64,000 nt of DNA from an uncultured Ruminococcus sp. (lineage in GTDB: Bacteria > Bacillota > Clostridia > Oscillospirales > Acutalibacteraceae), in the NCBI GenBank assembly GCA_902785425.1, contig CACZYP010000015.1, positions 1-64,000 on the forward strand, written 5' to 3'. The notes under the pieces were generated by a model, which was not told the origin of the DNA, did not search any database, and saw nothing but the letters and a program-made list of their open reading frames with translations. Made by a program: the position numbers and the translations under genes. Positions 23,696 through 32,274 of the stretch are shown in pieces (position 1 is the stretch's first letter; each line of letters starts with the position of its first letter).

Positions 23696-25132
23696 ATGAA
23701 CGAAGCCGCTTTGACAGAGCTTGTTGAAAAAATACAAACCACTCAGGCCGAATTCCAGACAGTAGAAGTAAAACGCAGCAAGACAAAAGCAACTACTCGC
23801 TTGTATGATACGCTGTCGAGCTTTTCCAATCAGGATGACGGCGGTATTATTGTCTTTGGTCTTTATGAAAGTGAAGGCTTTTCTGTTACGGGCGTAGATG
23901 ATGTTCAGGCTCTGCAAAAAAGTGTTATGGAGCAATGCAATGAAATGGAGCCTGCCGTTCGGGCTGTTTTTACCACTGCTGTTATTGACGGTAAAAATGT
24001 TGTCTCGGCAGAGATTCCGCCAGTAGACATCACTATGCGTCCGTGCTACTACAAAGGCAAGGGACGTGTTAAAGGCTCTTTTGTACGTGTCGGAGATTCC
24101 GATCAGCACATGACCGAGTATGAAGTGTACAGCTACGAAGCGTACAGAAAAAAGTACCAGGACGATATTCGCACAATCGAGCGTGCCGATATTTCTTCTC
24201 TCGATAATAACAAATTGGACGACTATCTTCGCAAGCTAAAGCTCGACAAACCCAACTTATCTCACCTTGACGATGAAACGATCATGTCGTTAATGAGCAT
24301 TGTCAATCAGGGAAAACCCACCATCACCGCAGAATTATTGTTCGGACTGTACCCGCAGGCATATTTCCCACAGCTTGGCATAATCGCCATATCTGTTCCC
24401 GGAGACGAAGTCGGCGATACCGATATCGATGGTTCACGATTTATTGATAATCAGCGCATCGAGGGTACAATCCGGGAGATGCTTGACGGAGCGCTGCGCT
24501 TTGTCCGCAACAATACAAAAAACAGAACTATTATAGATCCCGAAACAGGCAAGCGCAGCGACAAAACCGATTACCCTATGAACTCCGTTCGTGAAGCTAT
24601 TCTGAATGCGCTGGTTCACCGTGACTACAGCTTCCATACAGAGAGTATGCCTGTAAGACTTACCATTTTTTCCGATAGACTGGAAATACAGAATCCCGGT
24701 GGACTTTACGGTCGTCTCTCTCTCGATATGCTCGGCAAAATCCAGCCGGATACTCGTAATCCTGTGCTTGCTACTGCGCTTGAAGTTCTTGGTGTGACCG
24801 AAAACAGATATTCCGGTATTCCCACTATTCGCCGTGAATGCAAGGAATACGGTCTTCCCGATGTTGAATTCAAAAACGAGCGAGGGGAATTTACCGTCTG
24901 CTTCAGAAAAGCTGTAAACGCGGATATGCTCTCGGATGACCAAGCGTCCGATCTTATTCAATTTTGCAAAAAGCCTCGGACAAGAAAAGAGATCGCAAAA
25001 TTCCTTGGATTGTCATCTGTTACCTATGCCATGAACAAATATGTTCAGCCGCTGATAGATGTTGGGAAAATAAAGCTGACTGTGCCCGAAGCACCGTCGA
25101 GTCGTAAGCAGATGTATTACAGTGAACAATGA
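23696..25132 (+). CDS. Schlafen AlbA_2 domain regulator with HATPase-like domain (first copy)
   Basis: The 478-residue protein starts with an AlbA_2 (divergent AAA_4) domain at about 15-135: TVEVKRSKT, FSNQDDGGIIVFGLYE and KGSFVRVGDSD. A GHKL/HATPase_c_4-like segment follows at about 280-400 (VREAILNALVHRDYS, DRLEIQNPGGLYGR, NRYSGIPTIRREC), and a winged helix at the end (KPRTRKEIAKFLGLSSVTYAMNKYV). Families of this build are annotated as predicted transcriptional regulators or RNA/DNA-binding ATPases and cluster in accessory islands. Start ATG 23696 with GGAGAG. The operators over its promoter suggest autoregulation. A paralogue lies at 27772-29205. Confidence 0.88.
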   Translation: MNEAALTELVEKIQTTQAEFQTVEVKRSKTKATTRLYDTLSSFSNQDDGGIIVFGLYESEGFSVTGVDDVQALQKSVMEQCNEMEPAVRAVFTTAVIDGKNVVSAEIPPVDITMRPCYYKGKGRVKGSFVRVGDSDQHMTEYEVYSYEAYRKKYQDDIRTIERADISSLDNNKLDDYLRKLKLDKPNLSHLDDETIMSLMSIVNQGKPTITAELLFGLYPQAYFPQLGIIAISVPGDEVGDTDIDGSRFIDNQRIEGTIREMLDGALRFVRNNTKNRTIIDPETGKRSDKTDYPMNSVREAILNALVHRDYSFHTESMPVRLTIFSDRLEIQNPGGLYGRLSLDMLGKIQPDTRNPVLATALEVLGVTENRYSGIPTIRRECKEYGLPDVEFKNERGEFTVCFRKAVNADMLSDDQASDLIQFCKKPRTRKEIAKFLGLSSVTYAMNKYVQPLIDVGKIKLTVPEAPSSRKQMYYSEQ

Positions 25133-25190
25133 TAGCAGTTATTTTTTCACTGCTGCGATATATCTTTCAGACATCTACAATACCGAAACA

Positions 25191-25214
25191 CCGCCGCCCC
25201 ACACGGAGCGGCGG
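25191..25214 (+). terminator. Terminator after the AlbA_2 gene
   Basis: CCGCCGC-CCCACACGGA-GCGGCGG with a following TTATTTATT. The stretch to 25452 holds no gene. Confidence 0.7.
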
Positions 25215-25452
25215 CTTATTTATTCACAGCGAATGCCAACCATATTCTTGTGCGGCTTTCTGACGTCACATATATTTGTACAAGCTTATTCAAATCATTC
25301 GGGCAATTGAATAACGGTGCATTTTTTATTTATTCTTTTTGTTACAATATCTCCGATGATCTCTCTGCTCCTACGAACGATCAAAAAAGTGCTTCATTGA
25401 CGAAAAAAGAACTAACATAATAGTAATAAATCTCAGAAAGGATTGAACTATT

Positions 25453-25958
25453 ATGAAGATACCCACAACAGATATTATTTCAGATATACGAACAGGAAAA
25501 GCGAAAATGGAGCGCGAAGGTGACACATGGACAGATACAGAGAAATACGATCTGCTATTGCAGTATTTTGCGGGCATTGATATAACAGACGTCTATGGCA
25601 CCCGCCTCTATAGGCGAGTGCCATACGTTCGTCGGTGGTGGGTATAAATCCCCAACCGACGAACGCAGGAGCTAAAGCTCCCCAACGTCTGTTGACGGCG
25701 TCGCACGCTCCAATCAAGCGAGCTTGTTGGAGCTTAGCTCCTTGTTTAACTGCTATCGCTTACGACCACCAGCGAACGGAGACCGCCATAATTCATCAGC
25801 TTATCGCCAATAATGCAATCAAAAATTATTCAACCCCCAGAAAAAACTATCGCAGCCGAAAGCAATGTCAATGCAGCTATTGCAAATTGAACGGCACAAC
25901 CAAATGTACACGCAATTTCAAATTATGTCAGAACTGCAAGGAGGTCAATCATGTTTAA
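25453..25958 (+). pseudogene. SANT/Myb-like zinc-finger gene split by a palindromic insertion
   Basis: ATG 25453 follows AGAAAGG. Codons 1-45 encode an N-terminus whose segment TWTDTEKYDLLLQYFAGIDIT looks like the start of a SANT/Myb helix-turn-helix. At about 25588 a 164-bp palindromic element interrupts it. The same domain resumes at 25752 as AIAYDHQRTETAIIHQLI in another frame and continues into a C-terminal zinc knuckle (CQCSYC, CTRNFKLCQNC) that ends at 25958. Joining the parts gives a coherent protein of about 110 residues. The tail overlaps the next gene by 8 nt, so the intact gene was the head of the operon with the HTH protein. Confidence 0.65.
25588..25751 (-). mobile_element. Non-autonomous IS200/IS605-like palindromic element
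   Basis: About 164 bp with no ORF and at least four hairpins: TGGCAC-CCGCCT-CTAT-AGGCG-AGTGCCA, GTTCGTCGGT...ACCGACGAAC, GGAGCT-AA-AGCTCC and CTCCAA...TTGGAG. Subterminal hairpins, lack of a clear target duplication and a TTAAC-type flank fit an IS200/IS605 derivative (minus-strand reading), possibly holding an omega-RNA-like segment. Insertion into the SANT/zinc-finger gene marks its ends to within a few bases. Confidence 0.55.
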
Positions 25959-26148
25959 TCAATACCCCGACTTATTAAGCGTTGAAGAAGCCTGTGAGAT
26001 CATGCACATGAGCAGAAACACGCTGTATAAGCTGCTAAGGAACAAGGATATCAAAGCGTTTCAGGTGAATCGCATATGGAAAATTCCACGAGAGGCGATA
26101 GAGGAATATTGTCGAAGACAATCCGGGTTATACAACACAAGATCATAG
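25951..26148 (+). CDS. Excisionase-type helix-turn-helix protein
   Basis: The 65-residue protein is almost entirely the excisionase/AlpA-type fold: LLSVEEACEIMHMSRNTLYKLLR, then IKAFQVNRIWKIPREAIEEYCRR. ATG 25951 has AAGGAGG upstream and overlaps the end of the split zinc-finger gene by 8 nt. No integrase is close, so a role as a regulator of the Fic gene is more likely than excision. A similar fold is fused to the N-terminus of the Fic protein itself. Confidence 0.85.
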   Translation: MFNQYPDLLSVEEACEIMHMSRNTLYKLLRNKDIKAFQVNRIWKIPREAIEEYCRRQSGLYNTRS

Positions 26149-26167
26149 CAACACCCAAGTTTATCGG

Positions 26168-26235
26168 TATTATTCCGCAAATCACAAAAGTATTGTTCCG
26201 AAAGCGTTGATATTGTTCCGAATCGGTGGTATAAT
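26168..26235 (+). promoter_or_regulatory. Fic promoter with three TATTGTTCCGAA operators
   Basis: TATTATTCCGCAA at 26168, TATTGTTCCGAAA at 26191 and TATTGTTCCGAAT at 26211 are direct repeats 20-23 bp apart. They sit over TTGATA (26207-26212), a 17-bp spacer and TATAAT (26230-26235). Repression by a local HTH protein is likely. Confidence 0.75.
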
Positions 26236-26258
26236 GATATGGGAAGAAGGTGTGATCT

Positions 26259-27149
26259 ATGTTCATGACAGTACAGCAGGCAGCGGAAAAATGGGGCATT
26301 TCCGACAGAAGAGTAAGAACTCTCTGCAATGATGGTAAAATACCCGGCGCGTATCGTGACGGAAAAAGCTGGAAGATACCTATTGATGCGAACAAGCCTG
26401 ACGATGGTCGTTATAAATCAAAAGGAAGTACTCTTGACCGTATCGACAGCAAAAAAGCGGAGCTTGACAGCCGCCGTCCGCTGACAGCAGGTGAAACGGA
26501 ACGCCTCAACGAGGAGTTCATCGTTGAGTACACATATAACTCTAACGCTATCGAGGGCAATACGCTCACGCTGCGGGAGACCGATCTTGTTTTGCGCGGC
26601 TTGACCATCGACCGCAAGCCGCTCAAGGATCACATGGAGGCAGTCGGACACAAGGAAGCCTTTGATTACGTCTGCGAGCTTGTTAAGGACAATGTGCCGC
26701 TCAGCGAAAGCATTATCAAGCAGATACATTTTCTTGTGCTCGCAGACAAAAAAGAAGACAGGGGCGTTTACCGCCGTGTTCCCGTTCGCATTATGGGCGC
26801 ACAGCACGAGCCTGTTCAGCCGTATCTGATCGAACCGAAAATGGAGCAGCTATTGCGTGATTACGCTGAAAGCACAGAGCATATCGTAACGAAGCTTGCC
26901 CGCTTTCATATTGAATTCGAGGGTATTCATCCATTTATAGACGGCAACGGACGAACCGGCAGACTGCTCGTAAATCTTGAATTGATGAAGGCAGGCTATC
27001 CTCCGATAGACATTAAATTCACCGACAGGATCGCCTACTACGACGCATTTGACGCATATCATGTAAAGCATGATCACTCTGCTATGGAGAAACTGTTTGC
27101 AGGTTACATTGAAGCACGGCTTGATATGTATTTGAATATCTTACAATAA
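26259..27149 (+). CDS. Class II Fic protein with N-terminal helix-turn-helix
   Basis: The 296-residue protein starts with an excisionase-like helix-turn-helix (residues 1-42). The inhibitory motif is SNAIEGN (95-101), placed N-terminal to the Fic core, which makes this a class II self-inhibited enzyme. The active-site loop HPFIDGNGR (224-232) is intact, so it should transfer AMP from ATP to a hydroxyl side chain or remove it. The HTH suggests control of its own promoter, where three operator repeats lie. Start ATG 26259 with AAGGTG. A strong terminator follows. The target is unknown. Confidence 0.92.
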   Translation: MFMTVQQAAEKWGISDRRVRTLCNDGKIPGAYRDGKSWKIPIDANKPDDGRYKSKGSTLDRIDSKKAELDSRRPLTAGETERLNEEFIVEYTYNSNAIEGNTLTLRETDLVLRGLTIDRKPLKDHMEAVGHKEAFDYVCELVKDNVPLSESIIKQIHFLVLADKKEDRGVYRRVPVRIMGAQHEPVQPYLIEPKMEQLLRDYAESTEHIVTKLARFHIEFEGIHPFIDGNGRTGRLLVNLELMKAGYPPIDIKFTDRIAYYDAFDAYHVKHDHSAMEKLFAGYIEARLDMYLNILQ

Positions 27150-27157
27150 CAACAAAA

Positions 27158-27196
27158 GCGCAGTCGTATATATAGAGCGGCTGCGCAATTTTTTTA
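27158..27196 (+). terminator. Terminator of the Fic gene
   Basis: GCGCAGTCGT and GCGGCTGCGC form the stem and are followed by AATTTTTTTA. Confidence 0.8.
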
Positions 27197-27300
27197 GTTT
27201 TCCTCATTGAGCTTCGATGATGTTGAAAACTAAAAGAGACACTCGTATAATAAAAATATGCAGTAAGTGTCAGTTTAAGCTCTGAAAATCTGCATTTTTC

Positions 27301-27640
27301 GTTTTATAAGACTTTTATTAGACTGATTATAATTTTATCAGACTTTTGTATTGACTTTCTCTTATAGATTTTTTATTTTAAAGCGAAATTGAAAAGCTGT
27401 TTGAAGGCAAAATGACGATCGGTTTTCAGATATCAATGAATGCACTGCCCCTTTATATAGCGATGTTTATTTGAGGCTAAAAAAACACATTCTCCACCAA
27501 AAAACCGGTCGGCACAAGCAGCAAATAATGCCTGCTGTGCGGAGATAAGCCTTGTCAAAAAACAAAGCCGAACGGAACTGCCTGCGGCCGCTTGGCCGCC
27601 TCGACAGTACTATAATATACGATAAAAAAATTCCGACTAT
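27301..27640 (+). pseudogene. Gutted tandem copy of the second AlbA_2 gene
   Basis: 27301-27384 repeats the promoter region at 27694-27777. 27385-27418 then matches codons near the 3' end of the intact gene (29057-29091), and 27419 onward matches the sequence just past its stop (29211 onward). The promoter is therefore joined to the tail, with nearly all of the coding region removed by two deletions; one junction lies at a shared ACGAT. It encodes nothing useful. This also explains the 622-bp gap 27150-27771. Confidence 0.8.
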
Positions 27641-27674
27641 ATCGAATAATATCAAAATCACTGTTTTATCGGAA

Positions 27675-27772
27675 TTTTATAAGACTATTTGTCGTTTTAT
27701 AAGACTTTTATTAGACTTATTATAATTTTATCAGACTTTTGTATTGACTTTGTCTTATAAATTTTTTATAAT
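27675..27772 (+). promoter_or_regulatory. Promoter of AlbA_2 copy 2 with four TTTTAT-N-AGACT operators
   Basis: TTTTATAAGACT occurs at 27675 and 27695, TTTTATTAGACT at 27706 and TTTTATCAGACT at 27726, with steps of 20, 11 and 20 bp. TTGACT (27744-27749), a 17-bp spacer and TATAAT (27767-27772) follow. Transcription would begin almost at the first codon of the open frame. Confidence 0.78.
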
Positions 27773-29205
27773 ATAAAGAGCTTATTAAACTGATACACGA
27801 TACCCAAGCGGTCAAAAGTGAAAGCAACGCCGTAGAGGTCAAAGCCGCAAGAAACGGCTGCCCGAAGGTCAGGGATACGCTTTCGGCTTTTTCAAATCAA
27901 TCCGGCGGCGGCGTTATCATTTTCGGAGTTGACGAAAACGAGGATTATTTCGTATGCGGCGTATATGACGCTGCAGATCTTATGAAGCAGGTGGACGCAC
28001 AATGTCAGCAAATGACACCGATCGTTCGCCCTTTGTTTACGGTCACACAGTTAGAAGAACAAACCGTCGTTTCCGCAGAAATACAGGAAGTAGACAACGC
28101 CGATAAGCCGTGCTTTTACAGCGGAGTCGGTCGTCTTAAAGGCTCATATATTCGCTCCGGTGACGGAGACCGTCTGATGACGGAATATGAGGTTTACAGC
28201 TTTGAGGCATTCCGAAAAAGAATACAGGACGAGCTGCGAATCTCCGAGCGTGCGGAAATTAATGATATGAAAACGAAGGCTTTTGAGCTGTATCTGAATA
28301 CGCTGCGCATCAAAAAGCCGCATCTTGCTGAGCTTCCCGACAAAGAGCTTTGCAGACTTCAGGGATTTACATCCGATGACAAGCCGACGCTCGCCGGTTT
28401 AATGCTGTTCTCTGCCTATCCGCAGGCATTTTTTCCGCAGCTTTGCATCACGGCAGTATCCGTACCCGGTACGGAGATTAGCAGCAACAGCGCCGTCGGA
28501 GAACGCTTTATCGACAATAAAAAAATCGACGGAACGCTCGTACAAATGCTGAACGATGCGCTCCTGTTCGTCAGAAACAATATGCATACCGCTACCATTA
28601 TAAACCCGGACACCGGCAAAAGAAATGACAGGACAGACTACCCCATCATTGCAATCAGAGAGCTTATCATAAATGCGCTTGTTCACCGTGATTACAGTAT
28701 TCACACCGATTCCACACCTATTACCATCAAGATGTACACTGACAGATTTGAGATCGAGAACCCCGGCGGACTTTACGGGCGAATGACGCTTGACCGTCTC
28801 GGCAAGGTCTCGGCTGACACCAGAAATCCCGCAATAGCAAACGCAATGGAAATTCTCGGAGAAACCGAGAACCGATACAGCGGTATCCCGACCATCATTC
28901 ACGCAATGGAGGAATACGGACTGCCGGCGCCGATATTTGAGAATGACAGAGGAGTATTCAGAGTCACTCTTTATAAAAACAAAAAGGCAGACATCGAACT
29001 GAACGATGCCGAGACCCGATTGCTGAACTACTGCAAAACTCCCCGAAGCCGCAGCGAAATTGAAAAGCTGTTTGAAGGCGAAATGACGATAGCTTATGTT
29101 ATGGAAAAGTACGTTCACAAGCTGATTGAAAACGGTCAGCTTGGTATGACGATACCCGAAAAGCCAAAGAGCAAGTATCAGAAGTATTATACGACCAAGC
29201 GATAA
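27772..29205 (+). CDS. Schlafen AlbA_2 domain regulator (second copy), no normal start codon
   Basis: The frame is open from a TAA at 27769-27771 and encodes the complete family core: ELIKLIHDTQAV, NAVEVKAARNG, FSNQSGGGVIIFGVDE, IRELIINALVHRDYS, DRFEIENPGGLYGR, a NRYSGIPTII segment and a C-terminal winged helix. It is about 60% similar to 23696-25132 by eye. There is no ATG, GTG or TTG at the expected start and no ribosome site; the first ATG is at 27982 and would remove the AlbA_2 strand. The -10 box overlaps the first codon. Either the 5' end was lost during the tandem duplication or a leaderless or unusual start is used. Confidence 0.75.
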   Translation, partial: YKELIKLIHDTQAVKSESNAVEVKAARNGCPKVRDTLSAFSNQSGGGVIIFGVDENEDYFVCGVYDAADLMKQVDAQCQQMTPIVRPLFTVTQLEEQTVVSAEIQEVDNADKPCFYSGVGRLKGSYIRSGDGDRLMTEYEVYSFEAFRKRIQDELRISERAEINDMKTKAFELYLNTLRIKKPHLAELPDKELCRLQGFTSDDKPTLAGLMLFSAYPQAFFPQLCITAVSVPGTEISSNSAVGERFIDNKKIDGTLVQMLNDALLFVRNNMHTATIINPDTGKRNDRTDYPIIAIRELIINALVHRDYSIHTDSTPITIKMYTDRFEIENPGGLYGRMTLDRLGKVSADTRNPAIANAMEILGETENRYSGIPTIIHAMEEYGLPAPIFENDRGVFRVTLYKNKKADIELNDAETRLLNYCKTPRSRSEIEKLFEGEMTIAYVMEKYVHKLIENGQLGMTIPEKPKSKYQKYYTTKR

Positions 29206-29437
29206 AAACGATCGGTTTTCAGATATCAATGAATGTGCTGCCGCTTTATATGGCGATGTTTATTTGAGGTGTGGAAACACGTTTTCTTCCAAAAAACCGG
29301 TTGGCACTTTCTCGGCTGCCGCCTCGGTCGGTGCTTCTGCTTCGCAGAGTCTGCCACCGGCAGACCGCACCCCCACCACTACTAGGCTCGACAATACTAT
29401 AATATACGATCAAAAATCGGCGCTATAACTAAATTTT

Positions 29438-29489
29438 AAAAAAGTAGTACCTGAGTAGAATTTCGGATTTTTCAGGTACTACTTTTTTT
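29438..29489 (+). terminator. Terminator with a 16-bp stem, AGTAGTACC motif
   Basis: AAAAAAGTAGTACCTGA and TCAGGTACTACTTTTTTT pair almost perfectly. The AGTAGTACC/GGTACTACT core recurs at about 29500 and 29690. The remaining sequence to 29726 has no gene. Confidence 0.75.
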
Positions 29490-29726
29490 GCATTTTTCGG
29501 TACTACTCAGAAACGTGATTTTTATGTGCAACTTGTAGTTATAACAACTCTTTATCAGTTATTTGTATATGAATTATTTACATAAGCTATTGCAATTATG
29601 TTACCTTTTTTCATAGCACTTAGATTTTCTTCATTCACCCGACCACTATAAATCACCGATTTTCAGCCCGTTTTGGAACATTTTTTAAAAAAGTAGTACC
29701 AAAATAGTACGCAGACAAAAAAACAG

Positions 29727-29762
29727 ACCCGAAAAACGGCTTGGATAAGCCATTTTTCGGGT
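29727..29762 (-). terminator. Terminator of guaA
   Basis: ACCCGAAAAACGGCTT and AAGCCATTTTTCGGGT form a long stem just past the stop; the minus transcript then runs into a T-tract. Confidence 0.8.
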
Positions 29763-29770
29763 TGCTGCCA

Positions 29771-31309
29771 TTATTCGTACTCAATAGTTGCCGGCGGTTT
29801 ACCGGTAATATCATACACGACTCTGTTAACGTGCTTGACCTCATTGACGATCCTTGCCGAAACACGCTCAAGTGTGTCGTAGGGAACTCTTGTAAACGTT
29901 GCCGTCATAAAGTCTACCGTCGTTACACAGCGCAGTGCGATCATGTAATCGTATGTGCGGTAGTCGCCCATTACGCCGACGCTGCGTACATTTGTGAGCG
30001 CTGCAAAATACTGGTTAGCTTCACGGTTTACGCCGTCACGCTCAAGCTCCTCACGGAAAATAAGGTCTGCGTCACGAAGCATGTCAAGCTTATCTTTCGT
30101 TACCTCGCCGATAACTCTTATCGCAAGACCGGGACCCGGGAAAGGCTGACGGTCTACAAGCTTATCGGGAATACCAAGCTCTCTGCCGACTGCTCTTACT
30201 TCGTCTTTGAACAGATCACGAAGCGGCTCTACGATCTCTCTGAAATCAACGTGGTCAGGAAGTCCGCCTACGTTGTGATGGCTCTTTATGGTAGCGCCGT
30301 TGCCCTTGCCGCTCTCAACGACATCGGGATATATCGTACCCTGTACAAGATAATCTACGGAGCCGATCTTCTTTGCCTCTTCTTCAAAGACATTGATGAA
30401 CTCCTCACCTATTATCTTGCGCTTCTTTTCGGGATCTTCAACGCCTGCAAGCTTTGAAAGGAAACGCTCCTCGGCGTCTACTCTGATAAACTTAGACTTG
30501 AAACGCTTGCCGAAGATCTCCTCTACCTCGTCGCCCTCGTTTTTGCGAAGAAGGCCGTGATCTACGAAAATACATGTGAGATTCTCGCCGATAGCCTCGT
30601 TAAGAAGCGCCGCAGCTACGGAGCTGTCTACGCCGCCGGACAGTGCGCAAAGTGCCTTGCCGTCGCCGATCTTCTCACGAAGAGCCTTTACTGTCTCCTT
30701 TGCAAATGCAGACATCTTCCAGAGACCGGAGCAGCCGCATACCTTCTTTACAAAGTTATCAATGATAGCAGTTCCGTTCACCGTGTTGTTTACCTCGGGG
30801 TGGAACTGTATGCCGTAAAACTTCTTCTCTGCGTTTTCGATAGCTGCATTCGGACAAGACGGCGTTCTTGCGATGGTTCTGAAACCATCGGGCAGATCGC
30901 CGACAAAATCGGTGTGCGACATAAGACATACGTTTTTATCGCCGAAGCCGTCGAACAGAACGGAGCTTTCAAGAGCTACCTCAGTCTCGCCGTACTCACG
31001 CTTGTCTGCTCTCTTGACCTCGCCGCCGAGAGTCTGCGTCATCATCTGCATACCGTAGCAGATACCGAGCACGGGAATGCCAAGCTCGAAAATTTTGGGA
31101 TCGCACTTCGGAGCGCCGTCTGCGTAAACGCTCGCAGGACCGCCCGTAAAGATAACGCCCTTTGCACCTCTGCGCTTTATCTCGTCCGCCGAGATATCGT
31201 AACGAACAAGCTCGCAGTAAACATTGCACTCACGCACTCTGCGTGCGATGAGCTGATTGTACTGACCATAGAAGTCAAGAATAAGTATAAGCTCTTCTTT
31301 TTCCTGCAT
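29771..31309 (-). CDS. guaA: GMP synthase (glutamine-hydrolysing)
   Basis: The 512-residue enzyme converts XMP, ATP and glutamine to GMP. An N-terminal class I amidotransferase domain has the nucleophile in GICYGMQMM and the His/Glu of QFHPE. The PP-loop is [11 protein letters not shown] near residue 228, and the C-terminal dimerisation domain ends [11 protein letters not shown], so it is full length. A small deviation is [10 protein letters not shown], where most homologues have Gly after Phe. ATG 31309 and GTG 31315 are both possible; the ribosome site (GGGGGCGT) is weak. No purine riboswitch is evident in the short leader. Confidence 0.97.
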   Translation of the reverse strand: MQEKEELILILDFYGQYNQLIARRVRECNVYCELVRYDISADEIKRRGAKGVIFTGGPASVYADGAPKCDPKIFELGIPVLGICYGMQMMTQTLGGEVKRADKREYGETEVALESSVLFDGFGDKNVCLMSHTDFVGDLPDGFRTIARTPSCPNAAIENAEKKFYGIQFHPEVNNTVNGTAIIDNFVKKVCGCSGLWKMSAFAKETVKALREKIGDGKALCALSGGVDSSVAAALLNEAIGENLTCIFVDHGLLRKNEGDEVEEIFGKRFKSKFIRVDAEERFLSKLAGVEDPEKKRKIIGEEFINVFEEEAKKIGSVDYLVQGTIYPDVVESGKGNGATIKSHHNVGGLPDHVDFREIVEPLRDLFKDEVRAVGRELGIPDKLVDRQPFPGPGLAIRVIGEVTKDKLDMLRDADLIFREELERDGVNREANQYFAALTNVRSVGVMGDYRTYDYMIALRCVTTVDFMTATFTRVPYDTLERVSARIVNEVKHVNRVVYDITGKPPATIEYE

Positions 31310-31471
31310 AAACACGCCCCCGGAATTTTAATTGACAATTGATGATGGACAATTGCCGACTTATCAGCCAAAATATAACTGACTAAACATAAAATAATTA
31401 TATTACATGAAAAGACAATAATCAATAGTTCGGAAACAATTGAGAAAAATTTGATTTTTTCGCCAAAAAAT

Positions 31472-31502
31472 CGCCTATGCAGAGGAAAATTCTGCATAGG
31501 CG
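31472..31502 (-). terminator. Terminator of the toxin-antitoxin operon
   Basis: CGCCTATGCAGA-GGAAAAT-TCTGCATAGGCG is a perfect 12-bp stem followed on the minus transcript by ATTTTTT. Confidence 0.85.
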
Positions 31503-31509
31503 GTTACTT

Positions 31510-31824
31510 TTACTTCAACGCTTGATATTGATCTCGGCGAACATATATTACAGCGTGGATCATAACATTGCCTTTTTCATTATCCACAGAATAATAGATA
31601 TAGAAATTCTTTATCAACATTTTCCGAAAGCCTATTGAACGATGCGGCTCGCTTTCAACAAGCGGATATCTCATAGGCATTTCATCAAGACTGAATATCG
31701 CTCTTTCAAGCACTTCAAGATATTTTAGTGCTGTATCCTTTTCCAACAGCGTTTCCGCAATATAGTCACGCAGTTGAGTTAGCTGTATCTTAGCATTTTC
31801 TGTCAAAAGTATATTGTATTTCAA
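31510..31824 (-). CDS. RelE/ParE-family toxin
   Basis: The 104-residue protein has the RelE/ParE fold: an initial helix pair (LTENAKIQLTQLRDYIAETL), the FSLDEMPMRYPLVE hairpin, and strands FRKMLIKNFYIYYSVD and VMIHAVIYVRRDQ. RelE members cleave mRNA at the ribosome and ParE members poison gyrase; the sequence alone does not decide between them. The gene overlaps the antitoxin by 4 nt and follows it, the usual order for translational coupling. Confidence 0.9.
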   Translation of the reverse strand: MKYNILLTENAKIQLTQLRDYIAETLLEKDTALKYLEVLERAIFSLDEMPMRYPLVESEPHRSIGFRKMLIKNFYIYYSVDNEKGNVMIHAVIYVRRDQYQALK

Positions 31825-32120
31825 CTTTTCAGTCCCTCTTTCAGTTCCTCAAAAGTCTCTTTTGCGGAATACAATTCTCCTCTTTCTGCTTGACTAAAGC
31901 TTTCTTTGAGCATTTCGTCAAATTCTTCTTTTGTATATTCATCAAACACCTTCGGCTTAGGTGTAAGCGTTATATCAAACGGCACACCTTGCTTTATAAC
32001 CACCTGCTTGTAAAGCGAATTGATAAGAGTAGAAACCGAGATATCGAGCTGCTTTAATATCTCTTCTGCTTGTTCTTTCAATTCCCTTTCGACACGAACA
32101 CTTACTGTTGAATCTTTCAT
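31821..32120 (-). CDS. RelB/DinJ-family antitoxin
   Basis: The 99-residue protein begins with a ribbon-helix-helix segment, STVSVRVERELKEQAEEIL and then LDISVSTLINSLYKQVV, as in RelB/DinJ antitoxins. The acidic C-terminal half should wrap the toxin. It represses its own promoter in related systems. Start ATG 32120 with AAGGAG. Confidence 0.9.
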   Translation of the reverse strand: MKDSTVSVRVERELKEQAEEILKQLDISVSTLINSLYKQVVIKQGVPFDITLTPKPKVFDEYTKEEFDEMLKESFSQAERGELYSAKETFEELKEGLKS

Positions 32121-32151
32121 AGTAACCGCTCCTTTCAGTTGTCTTTATATT

Positions 32152-32180
32152 ATTATACCACTTTGCACTGCGTTTTGCAA
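32152..32180 (-). promoter_or_regulatory. Toxin-antitoxin promoter with internal dyad
   Basis: On the minus strand TTGCAA (32180-32175), a 17-bp spacer and TATAAT (32157-32152). The dyad TTGCA...TGCAA overlaps the -35 box and is the likely antitoxin operator. Confidence 0.7.
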
Positions 32181-32190
32181 TACAAAATAA

Positions 32191-32221
32191 TACCCATGCA
32201 GAGAATATTGCCGCATGGGTA
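32191..32221. terminator. Hairpin between the toxin-antitoxin promoter and a small membrane gene
   Basis: TACCCATGC-AGAGAATATTGCC-GCATGGGTA. It lies downstream of the minus-strand small membrane gene and could terminate it. Confidence 0.5.
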
Positions 32222-32274
32222 CAAGCTATTTGTTCTAAACCGGTTTTGTTAATGATCCCTTCATTTATTACTTC

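Noticed and set aside
23605..27740. Operator-type direct repeats as a CRISPR or origin
   Set aside because: Repeats are 12-15 bp, few, and lie exactly over promoter boxes; no cas or rep gene is beside them.
28399..29229. Long minus-strand frame opposite the second AlbA_2 gene
   Set aside because: It is a shadow of the conserved AlbA_2/HATPase coding sequence and has no family features.
29741..31342. Plus-strand frames opposite guaA
   Set aside because: guaA is complete and unmistakable on the minus strand; the plus frames are low-quality mirrors.
31316..31471. Purine riboswitch upstream of guaA
   Set aside because: The short leader shows no three-way-junction consensus; only AATTGACAATTG-type repeats are visible.
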